A stretch of DNA of 64,000 bases, from NCBI GenBank assembly GCA_963726775.1, contig CAVSDL010000007.1:186001-250000 (forward strand). The letters are read 5' to 3'. The translations under genes were made by a program, and so were the position numbers. The notes beneath the pieces are model-generated. The model saw nothing but the letters and a program-made list of their open reading frames with translations, was not told the origin of the DNA and did not search any database. This DNA is from CAIWHR01 sp963726775 (GTDB lineage Bacteria; Pseudomonadota; Gammaproteobacteria; Burkholderiales; Casimicrobiaceae). Positions 16,672 to 23,106 of the stretch are shown here, one piece after another. Within the stretch, counting starts at the first letter, position 1. Each line of letters begins with the position of its first letter.

Positions 16672-17601
16672 ATGCGCACCTCGATCGCCACCACCCGCCC
16701 GCCGCCGTCGCCGCTCGTCCGACGGATAACCCTCGCCACGGCTTTCCTCCTTGCAATGGCCGTCTGGCTGGCGCCCCGGACACCGACGGCTAACGCGCAG
16801 GCGGGGCCGGCGAATCCGGCCGTACCGCCCGCGCCCAAGGCGGCACCCGTGCCGGGCAAACCGGCGGCGAACACCGAGGAGAGGGCTTCGACGACGATCG
16901 ACATCCACACGGACGAGAGCGGAAAGAAGACCGTCACGATCCAAAAATCGGGCCCCCGTCGCGAGTTGGATGCGGAGGCCGATGCCGCCGACACCGTGCC
17001 GCCGAACCCCGCGAGCGGCCCGGGCAAGCACGGCAAGCATGTGACCGTGGGCATTTTCGGCGACGACCGCGAGTACGATTCGTTCAGCGATTTCGTCCAC
17101 AGCGAGCCGGCGCTCTTCGCGATGATCGTCGCCATCGTCGCCATCATATTCCTGTCGCCGGTGCTCGCGATTGCGCTGATCCTCGGTTATCGGATGCGCA
17201 AGGCGCGGATGCTGAACGAAACGATGCTGCGACTTGCCGAAAAGGGCGCGGTCCTGCCGGCCGAAGCACTGGGCGCGCTCACCGCCGGTTCGGCAAACAC
17301 CATTGCCGCAACGCCTGCAACCGCCTCCTACTACGAGCAGGCGAAACAACTCCGCCAACGCGCCGCGTCGTCCGACCTCCGCAAGGGCATGATCATGAGC
17401 GGGATCGGCATCGGATTGACGATGTTTTCGATGCTGGACGACGGTACGCCCAACGGTCTTGGCCTCGTGCTGCTCTTTGTCGGCATCGGCTACACGGTTC
17501 TCTGGTGGTTCGAGCAGCGACAAATGACTCCGGCCATGGGCCCCGCCGCGCCCGGCCCGACCACGGCCGCTCCGTCGGACGGCCGGAGCGGAAGCGCGTG
17601 A
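16672..17601 (+). CDS. DUF6249-like membrane protein next to an ECF sigma factor
   Basis: A 309-residue protein with a signal peptide ending near ANA-QA (residue 42), a Pro/Ala-rich linker to about residue 66, and a soluble stretch with charged residues. A membrane segment follows at about 146-170 (IVAIVAIIFLSPVLAIALILG), then two more near 240-255 and 263-280. The C-terminal arrangement, with RMRKAR after the first helix and a paired-helix end, is like DUF6249 proteins, which often sit beside sigma factor genes. Function is unknown. ATG 16672 has GGGAG five bases ahead. It is divergent from gspD and ends 13 bases before the sigma factor gene. Confidence 0.7.
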   Translation: MRTSIATTRPPPSPLVRRITLATAFLLAMAVWLAPRTPTANAQAGPANPAVPPAPKAAPVPGKPAANTEERASTTIDIHTDESGKKTVTIQKSGPRRELDAEADAADTVPPNPASGPGKHGKHVTVGIFGDDREYDSFSDFVHSEPALFAMIVAIVAIIFLSPVLAIALILGYRMRKARMLNETMLRLAEKGAVLPAEALGALTAGSANTIAATPATASYYEQAKQLRQRAASSDLRKGMIMSGIGIGLTMFSMLDDGTPNGLGLVLLFVGIGYTVLWWFEQRQMTPAMGPAAPGPTTAAPSDGRSGSA

Positions 17602-17614
17602 ATCGCGCGCCCCG

Positions 17615-18193
17615 ATGGCGCCACCGACCGTTACCGATGCCCAGCTCATCGCGCGCGTCGTCGTTCACGATGACCGGCACGCGTTCTCGGAGCTCGTGCG
17701 CCGTTACCAGTCGACAGTGCGGGCGACGCTGCGGCGGCTGACCGCCGGCAACTTCGCCCTCGCCGACGATCTCGCCCAGGAAACGTTCATGCTTGCGTAT
17801 CGCAACCTGAAATCGTTTCGCCACGAGGCGAAATTCACGACCTGGCTCTACCGGATCGCGACCAATGCATTCCTTGCCGATGCGCGCAAGCGCAAGGAAA
17901 TCTCCCTCGGGGATTCCGACGACGGCCTCCCGGATGACGGCGACGACACGGTGGTGTCCGGCGACGCCAGCACCGACCACACGCGCGCCGCGACACTGCG
18001 GCTCGACATGGAACGCGCCCTCGGGATCCTGTCCGTTGGCGAACGCGCGGCAATCGTGCAGTGCTACCATAACGATCTCTCGCACGAGGAGGCCGCGTTC
18101 GTGTTGGACTGCCCTGTGGGCACCGTGAAGACGCACATACTGCGGGCGAAGAAGAAGCTCAGGACGCGCCTCGCGGCATGGGCCCCGGATTGA
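17615..18193 (+). CDS. ECF-type RNA polymerase sigma factor
   Basis: A 192-residue sigma-70-family factor of the extracytoplasmic function class, which would direct RNA polymerase to a specific promoter set. Region 2 covers about residues 10-85, with FSELVRRYQSTV, DDLAQETFMLAYRNL and TWLYRIATNAFLADARKRK. An acidic linker (DSDDGLPDDGDDT) follows, then region 4 at about 130-188 with LSHEEAAFVLDCPVGTVKTHILRAK split over the DNA-binding helix-turn-helix. The next gene, 12 bases downstream, is a small membrane protein that may be its anti-sigma factor. The trigger is unknown. Confidence 0.93.
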   Translation: MAPPTVTDAQLIARVVVHDDRHAFSELVRRYQSTVRATLRRLTAGNFALADDLAQETFMLAYRNLKSFRHEAKFTTWLYRIATNAFLADARKRKEISLGDSDDGLPDDGDDTVVSGDASTDHTRAATLRLDMERALGILSVGERAAIVQCYHNDLSHEEAAFVLDCPVGTVKTHILRAKKKLRTRLAAWAPD

Positions 18194-18205
18194 CGGAGAT
18201 CCTTT

Positions 18206-18577
18206 ATGAGTGAGCGACCACTATTCCCCGCCGCCGTGGACGACGACTGGCTTGACGCGGCATTGCGCGACCACAGCCGCGAATATCGCGCAGGCTATCT
18301 GGCGGACGACGGATTCACCGGGCGCGTGATGGCAGCGATTCCCGCCCCGGCCACGCTACCCGCCTGGCGACGGCCGGCCCTCGCCGCGCTATGGACGGGC
18401 GCAGGCGTTGGCGTCGCGCTGGCGCTGCCCGGCGCCTACACCGAAGTCGCGCGCGAGTTGCTGCGCGTCGTCAGCTCGCATCCGGTCTCGATCGCGCAGA
18501 TTGCTGCGGGCGTCCTCGCCCTCGGCATCGGCAGCTGGGCGGCGGCGGCCTTCGCGCTCCGCAGCGACTTGGGGTGA
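18206..18577 (+). CDS. Small membrane protein, possible anti-sigma factor
   Basis: A 123-residue protein with a cytoplasmic N-terminal half (DDDWLDAALRDHSREY) and two hydrophobic segments near residues 60-78 and 95-117. It starts 12 bases after the ECF sigma gene, with GGAG seven bases before ATG 18206. This size, topology and place are typical of anti-sigma factors that hold the sigma factor at the membrane, but I see no zinc-binding HxxxCxxC motif, so it would be a non-ZAS type. Function is inferred from context only. Confidence 0.6.
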   Translation: MSERPLFPAAVDDDWLDAALRDHSREYRAGYLADDGFTGRVMAAIPAPATLPAWRRPALAALWTGAGVGVALALPGAYTEVARELLRVVSSHPVSIAQIAAGVLALGIGSWAAAAFALRSDLG

Positions 18578-18632
18578 ACTTGAAGGACGTGGTTTCCCGT
18601 TTCCCGACGGGAGCATCGATTTCCTGAGTATT

Positions 18633-18716
18633 GTCGTCCCCGAGAACGCGGGGATCCGGTGCCGTTGAATTGCATTGGAAAGTCGCTGGGTTCCCGCGTT
18701 CGCGGGAACGGCGATA
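18633..18716. repeat. REPIN-like pair of inverted REP sequences
   Basis: Two palindromic units in opposite orientation. The first forms a TCCCCG / CGGGGA stem (18637-18654). The second is a perfect TTCCCGCG / CGCGGGAA stem (18691-18708). On the reverse strand the second reads much like the first, including the flanking GTCG/CGCC and ATCC/ACCC bases. That is the layout of a REP doublet. It fills the space between the sigma operon and the convergent tonB gene and may also end transcription. Confidence 0.65.
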
Positions 18717-18807
18717 CCTTGCCACGCTGGCCCGGCCCTTCCGGACCCGGAAAGGCGAATCGCCGCGCGAAGGCGGCCGTTCTCGACGCTTTCGGCACGA
18801 GGCCGCG

Positions 18808-19452
18808 TCACTCGTCCTTCAGCGTGAAGTTCACTTCGACTTCGCCTACATACTTCTCGCCCTCGGCCCTGAACTTCCACGTCTGCAGCGCATCGGTCAC
18901 GGCGCGGTCGAAGTGGCGGGAGGGTTCCGCGGAAATGATGACGACCTCGGTGACGTTGCCCTTTTCGTCGATGTGCACCCGTGCGACGACCCGGCCCTTG
19001 GCGACGCCTGCCTTGATCGCCTGCCGCGGATAAACAGGATCGTCGCCGGACAGCCGCGCGATGCCGCGCCGGATTGCGGGCTTGGGCGCAGGCGGCGGGA
19101 CAACAACCGGCGGTGCTATCACGTGCGGCTCCGTCGGCGGCGTCGCCGTCACGGCCGAGATGACGGGCGCCTGCTGCGTCGTCGGGACCGGGATGTCCGG
19201 CGGCGGCACGTAGGTCTCGACGGGCGCCTGCACCTTCGGAACTTCGACGATCTTCTTCGGAGGAGGAGGAGGCGGCGGCGGCGCCTTGAGCTCCTCGATG
19301 ATCGTGGCACTGAGCGGTTTCTTGATCACCTCGACGACCGTACGCGCGAGCCCCGTCAGCAGGGCGTAGATGACCACCGCGTGCACCAGGACGACGAACG
19401 TGATCCCGATCAAATGCTTGGTCGGGTCTCTCTGTTGCCGTGCGAAATCCAT
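18808..19452 (-). CDS. tonB: Energy transducer TonB
   Basis: A 214-residue protein linking the ExbBD motor in the inner membrane to outer-membrane receptors. The N-terminal anchor is near residues 15-35 with the conserved histidine in VVLVHAVVIYALL. A proline-rich periplasmic spacer follows at about 56-130, with a run of eight prolines. The C-terminal TonB domain covers 135-214 and includes the conserved DPVYPRQAIKAGVAKGRVV segment and AVTDALQTWKF. It is the last gene of exbB-exbD-exbD-tonB. The receptor at 23.1-25.8 kb on the same strand is the obvious nearby client. Confidence 0.93.
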   Translation of the reverse strand: MDFARQQRDPTKHLIGITFVVLVHAVVIYALLTGLARTVVEVIKKPLSATIIEELKAPPPPPPPPKKIVEVPKVQAPVETYVPPPDIPVPTTQQAPVISAVTATPPTEPHVIAPPVVVPPPAPKPAIRRGIARLSGDDPVYPRQAIKAGVAKGRVVARVHIDEKGNVTEVVIISAEPSRHFDRAVTDALQTWKFRAEGEKYVGEVEVNFTLKDE

Positions 19453-19489
19453 GTTGACTCCCGTTGCCGCGCGCCGCGGGCGCTGCCGG

Positions 19490-19924
19490 CTACTCGTCTA
19501 TGAACTGTTCGCTGCCGACGATGCCGATCTTGGTCAAGCCGAGCCGCTGCGACGAAGCCATGACACCGGCGACGATTTCGTATCGGGCGCCCTTGTCCGG
19601 CCGAAGATGCAGCTCGGGCTGAACCGCCTGGGCCGCGGCGACCGCGAGTTTCTCGTCGAGCGTCGCACGATCCGGCACCACCTCGCCGTTCCAGTAGACC
19701 GTCCCGGTGCCGTCGATGTCGATCTTCAGAATTTCGGGCTTGACGAGAGGCGGTGGCGGGTTGCCCGTCGGCATGTTGAGATTGACCGAGTGCAGCTGGA
19801 TCGGAATCGTGATGATGAGCATGACCAGCAGCACCAGCATCACGTCGATCAGCGGCGTCGTGTTGATGTCCATCATGACGTCCGGATCTCGCGATCCGCC
19901 GCCCGTGCCCACGTTCATTGCCAT
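19490..19924 (-). CDS. exbD: ExbD-family proton channel subunit (second copy)
   Basis: A 144-residue inner-membrane protein of the ExbD/TolR family. The single membrane helix near residues 23-42 carries the proton-carrying aspartate in NTTPLIDVMLVLLVML. The periplasmic domain has the family KIDIDGTGTVYWNGE strand pair and DKGARYEIVAGVM. It follows another ExbD after 36 bases. Two ExbD paralogues in one operon are well known in several proteobacteria, where the extra one is often needed for only some TonB substrates. Confidence 0.9.
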   Translation of the reverse strand: MAMNVGTGGGSRDPDVMMDINTTPLIDVMLVLLVMLIITIPIQLHSVNLNMPTGNPPPPLVKPEILKIDIDGTGTVYWNGEVVPDRATLDEKLAVAAAQAVQPELHLRPDKGARYEIVAGVMASSQRLGLTKIGIVGSEQFIDE

Positions 19925-19960
19925 GACCTGTTCCTCTTGCAGTGATGAGCCGGCAGGATC

Positions 19961-20392
19961 TCAGCCGCCACGGACCGGCGGCTCGGTGATGAAGCCGACT
20001 TTCGCGATCCCCGCCCGCTGGCACGCGTAGATGATCCGGCCGACGCCGTCGTAACGCGCGCCACCGTCGCCGCGGATCTGCACTTCCGGTTGCGGAGTCA
20101 GCACGGAAATCTTCTTCAGCCGGTCGATCAGCGCCACCGTGCTGGTAATCTTGAGTTCGTTCCAGTAGATGCGGCCCGCCGCATCGACCGAAATGACGAT
20201 GTTCTCCGGCTTGGTTTCGCGAACCTCGTTACGTTCTTTCGGCAATGTGACGGGGATCGACGTCGTGACCACCGGAATGGTGATCAGGAAGATGATCAGC
20301 AGCACCAGCATCACGTCGACCAGCGGCGTGGTGTTGATGGCCGAGACGATTTCGTCCTCGTCGGTGGTCGTAGAGCCGATGGTCATCCCCAT
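19961..20392 (-). CDS. exbD: ExbD-family proton channel subunit (first copy)
   Basis: A 143-residue ExbD/TolR protein. The membrane helix with INTTPLVDVMLVLLIIFLI holds the conserved aspartate. The periplasmic domain has VISVDAAGRIYWNELK and RYDGVGRIIYACQRAG. It begins three bases after the exbB stop and is followed by a second, clearly different ExbD. The pair share the same helix motif but differ in the region just after it (SIPVTLPKER here against SVNLNMPTGN in the other), which is where partner choice might be set. Confidence 0.92.
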   Translation of the reverse strand: MGMTIGSTTTDEDEIVSAINTTPLVDVMLVLLIIFLITIPVVTTSIPVTLPKERNEVRETKPENIVISVDAAGRIYWNELKITSTVALIDRLKKISVLTPQPEVQIRGDGGARYDGVGRIIYACQRAGIAKVGFITEPPVRGG

Positions 20393-20395
20393 GAA

Positions 20396-21274
20396 TTACC
20401 CCTTGGACGGGGACTTCGGCGTGCTGAGCAGCACCGCATGCAGGTCGGCGCCGAAGCCACGGACGAGATCCATGGCCGCCTTGTTGCGGCGGATGAGCCA
20501 GTTGTATCCCAGCACCGCCGGAACGGCCACGGCCAAACCGAACGCCGTCATGATCAGCGCCTCGCCCACGGGACCGGCGACCTTGTCGATCGACGCCTGC
20601 CCCGCGATGCCGATCGCGGTCAGTGCGTGGTAGATCCCCCAGACCGTGCCGAAGAGTCCCACGAACGGGGCCGTCGAGCCGACGGTCGCCAGGAAGGCAA
20701 GGCCATCCTGCGTGCGGCTCTGCACGTTGTCGATCGCGCGCTGTATCGACATGGAGATCCAGGTATTGAGGTCGACGTGGCCGAGCAAGCCGACGTGCTT
20801 GCTCGTCGCCTCGAGGCCCGACTCCGCGATGAAGCGATAGGGGCTGCCTTCCTTCAATCCCTCGACGCCCTGGCGCACCGACGGCGCCGTCCAGAACGAC
20901 TTGTCCGCCGCCCGCGCCTGGGTGCCCATCCTGAACTGCTCGTACACCTTGGTGATGATGATGTACCAGCTGCCCATCGACATGATCGCGAGGATCGCCA
21001 GGGTGACCTTGGCCACGATATCCCCGCCCTTCCACAGCGCTTCGAGACCGTAGGGGTTATCCACGACTTCGCTCGTCTTTCCGCTCGCGGCCTTCGCCAC
21101 CGGCGCGGGCGCCGCTGGCGGCGTCGCGGCCGCGGGTTCGGCCGGCGCCGCAACGGGAGCGGCCGGCGCAGCGGGGGCGGCCGGCTGGGCCTGGGTCGTG
21201 TACGGCGTGACCGATGCGGCCACGGCAACGAAAAGAGCCGCCGCCATCGCGACCAAACGGGTCTTCTTCAGCAT
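20396..21274 (-). CDS. exbB: ExbB proton channel subunit with long N-terminal extension
   Basis: A 292-residue inner-membrane protein forming the pentameric motor that drives TonB. A signal-peptide-like segment at residues 1-27 is followed by an Ala/Pro-rich periplasmic stretch to about residue 62, typical of the longer ExbB class. Three membrane helices follow: near 85-105, a second with STAPFVGLFGTVWGIYHA near 195, and a third with MTAFGLAVAVPAVLGYN near 245. ATG 21274 has GGAGA ahead at a good distance; an upstream frame start is weaker. It leads the exbB-exbD-exbD-tonB operon. Confidence 0.92.
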   Translation of the reverse strand: MLKKTRLVAMAAALFVAVAASVTPYTTQAQPAAPAAPAAPVAAPAEPAAATPPAAPAPVAKAASGKTSEVVDNPYGLEALWKGGDIVAKVTLAILAIMSMGSWYIIITKVYEQFRMGTQARAADKSFWTAPSVRQGVEGLKEGSPYRFIAESGLEATSKHVGLLGHVDLNTWISMSIQRAIDNVQSRTQDGLAFLATVGSTAPFVGLFGTVWGIYHALTAIGIAGQASIDKVAGPVGEALIMTAFGLAVAVPAVLGYNWLIRRNKAAMDLVRGFGADLHAVLLSTPKSPSKG

Positions 21275-22016
21275 GTTGTCTCCAGGCAATAGGTTGTTCA
21301 GGCTCGCGCCACGGGCCGGAATGTTCGGACGATGGAAGCCGCAGCAGAGGCAAGCCCGTCGCAGCCATGCAGCCTGCGGGACGCGGGCCCCGTTTCCTCC
21401 AATGCACAGGGGCAGATGCCAATGGGCTTCGACGGGCGGTCTACGGGGAATTGCCTCGCGATGTCACGGCAGGCCGAAGGCGCGCACGCCAAAACGCATT
21501 GGCCCCGCCGTGGAGCGGGGCCAAGCTCTTTCGTCAGAAAGTCGCGAGATTCTACACAAAACGGTCGAAAAGTGCACCCGGATCTCGCGGCGCATGATCG
21601 AAATCAGCCGCCCGGCGCGTCGCTCGAGCGCGGCCCGCCTCGATTCCGGACGGCGCCCGAGCAGCCACGCCGCTCAGGTACCGTGCTGCAGCGCGGCATC
21701 CACCGACGTTGACGCCCGGGCCACCGCCTCCTGAGTTTGCAGGCGCGCCAAGGCGAGCGTCGGCGCATGGCAACGCGATGCGCCGGCGGGGTGCACCAAA
21801 GCCGCGACCCTTGCGCCACGTTTCGTCAACCGTCCGGCACGTTCGCTCCCGGATTCAACGGATTCGTCGCGCGCCGCTTGCCGGGGTGCCCGCGCCTCCC
21901 TAGGATGCGCCGTACCAGCAAGAGTTGGTTGGACGCAGGCGCGACATCCCTGAATCCAGGGCCTCGGGAAGCAGCATCCAACCACCGGATAGCAACAACA
22001 AACCAGGAGACTGACG
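21275..22016. other. 742-base intergenic region with structured leader and candidate promoter
   Basis: No convincing gene is seen here; the open frames on both strands are low-complexity Arg/Pro/Ser/Ala shadows. On the reverse strand there is a TAGAAT -10-like hexamer (21549-21554) with a poor -35, then a strong hairpin (21499-21524), giving a long leader of about 275 bases for exbB. Near the other end, an eight-base inverted repeat TGGTTGGA (21926-21933) / TCCAACCA (21977-21984) encloses a smaller CCCTG/CAGGG stem, just before the small gene at 22017. Confidence 0.5.
21499..21524 (-). promoter_or_regulatory. Leader hairpin upstream of exbB
   Basis: A perfect ten-base stem TTGGCCCCGC / GCGGGGCCAA with a six-base loop. 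On the reverse strand it is followed after a few bases by TTTT. It lies between the candidate promoter near 21550 and the exbB start at 21274, so it could act as an attenuator or a stabilising leader structure. It could also be a plain terminator for nothing obvious. Confidence 0.4.
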
Positions 22017-22286
22017 ATGAACCGCTACGAGAACTCGAGTCCCCGCGCGGCGTTCGGAATCGCCGCCGTCGCCATGACCGTCATTACCGTCGGAATGTTG
22101 GTTATCGTGCCCGCGACGATCGATTCCGGCCGCGATGAACTGCGCACCCTGGCAACGCCCGCGGTGCCAGCGCTTGCCGACGTTGCGATCAGCCCGGCGC
22201 ATGTCGACGTGATTGCCGTTCGCGGGCCATCGCTGGCGTCGGTGGCGGTCCGCAACGCGCAGGCAAGGCGCGGCCAGCACGGCTAG
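22017..22286 (+). CDS. Small single-pass membrane protein, unknown function
   Basis: An 89-residue protein with one clear hydrophobic segment at about residues 13-33 (FGIAAVAMTVITVGMLVIVPA) and a short, mostly extracytoplasmic tail. I do not recognise the family. Support for it being real: AGGAG eight bases before ATG 22017, even codon use like its neighbours, and a hairpin that could end its transcript shortly after the stop. It is a single gene on its own strand, between the TonB operon and a small periplasmic gene. Confidence 0.65.
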   Translation: MNRYENSSPRAAFGIAAVAMTVITVGMLVIVPATIDSGRDELRTLATPAVPALADVAISPAHVDVIAVRGPSLASVAVRNAQARRGQHG

Positions 22287-22336
22287 AGCGCCACCCTTTT
22301 CCAAGCAGTCGCCGGCACCCCCAGGCAAGCGACTGC

Positions 22337-22366
22337 AGAAGGGCCGGGCGTCATGCGTCCGGCCCT
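22337..22366 (+). terminator. Stem-loop after the small membrane protein gene
   Basis: An eleven- to twelve-base stem AGGGCCGGGCG / GCGTCCGGCCCT with a TCAT loop and one mismatch, about 50 bases after the stop of the gene at 22017. Only two T residues follow, so it is a weak rho-independent terminator by sequence. It may serve both this gene and the convergent gene at 22430. Confidence 0.5.
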
Positions 22367-22429
22367 TCGCCTGGATCGGTCGATGTCGCCGTGCCGCCTC
22401 CGAACGGGAACGATTGAAGGCCTGATGTC

Positions 22430-22927
22430 CTATTTGACCAACGGGATTGTCGACGCGATGTCGTAGGCCTGAACCGCGCGGATTTTCGATTCGAGCTGCA
22501 GGTAGCGCGCCCCTTTCGCCGCCGGCATGATCGTCCTCCCGGGCAACGGCTTGATCAGGCGGTTGTGGATCGTTCGCCGCGCCTTCAGTTCGAATTCGTC
22601 GGCGGCGATCAGTTCGTTCGCAAGGCTCTTGGCGTAGAGGTTGGACAGTGGTCTGTCCAGGGAAACCAGGCCTTCCACGACGACGGTCCGCCGTCGGTTG
22701 GCCAAGTCCAGATCCCGCTGGTAGGCGTCGTAGACCGGCCAGAACTTCTTTGCTTCGGCATCGGTGAGCTTGAGCGTCGATGCCACCAGGGCCTTCTTGT
22801 CCGAACGCACCGCAGCGCGCAGCGCGGACATGTCGGTCACGTCAGCGGCGGTTCCCTCGGCCATCACCGGTGGCGCCACCAGGATTGCAGCGGCGAACAG
22901 GACGGCGGCAACGCTCATATTCATCAT
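22430..22927 (-). CDS. Small periplasmic protein, unknown function
   Basis: A 165-residue exported protein with a signal peptide cut near AMA/VMA-EG at residue 23. The mature part is helical and rich in charged residues, with LKLTDAEAKKFWPVYDAYQRDLD and later LIAADEFELKARRTIHNRLIK. That TDAEAxxFWPxYxxY pattern recurs in uncharacterised periplasmic proteins of betaproteobacteria and looks a little like the helical CpxP/Spy type. ATG 22927 is preceded by GAGGAAC. It lies downstream of the TonB-dependent receptor on the same strand, but past that gene's terminator. Function unknown. Confidence 0.7.
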   Translation of the reverse strand: MMNMSVAAVLFAAAILVAPPVMAEGTAADVTDMSALRAAVRSDKKALVASTLKLTDAEAKKFWPVYDAYQRDLDLANRRRTVVVEGLVSLDRPLSNLYAKSLANELIAADEFELKARRTIHNRLIKPLPGRTIMPAAKGARYLQLESKIRAVQAYDIASTIPLVK

Positions 22928-23061
22928 TGTTCCTCGGTGTCGGTTGCGGCCGCGAGCCCGCGTGTCTCGATTCGTCCCGCGTGTCTTTTAGCATATTTTT
23001 TCGACTCGCGGCACGCGAGAACCACGGTTTTCCCGGGCCACGAGCCGGCCCGATCCGTGCA

Positions 23062-23088
23062 AGAAAAAGGGGGGCCGAAGCCCCCCGG
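23062..23088 (-). terminator. Rho-independent terminator of the TonB-dependent receptor gene
   Basis: On the reverse strand, a GGGGGGC / GCCCCCC stem with a TTCG-type loop is followed by a run of five T. It lies 19 bases after the receptor stop codon. This is the clearest terminator in the window. Confidence 0.88.
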
Positions 23089-23106
23089 GAATCGATTCCG
23101 TACCGA

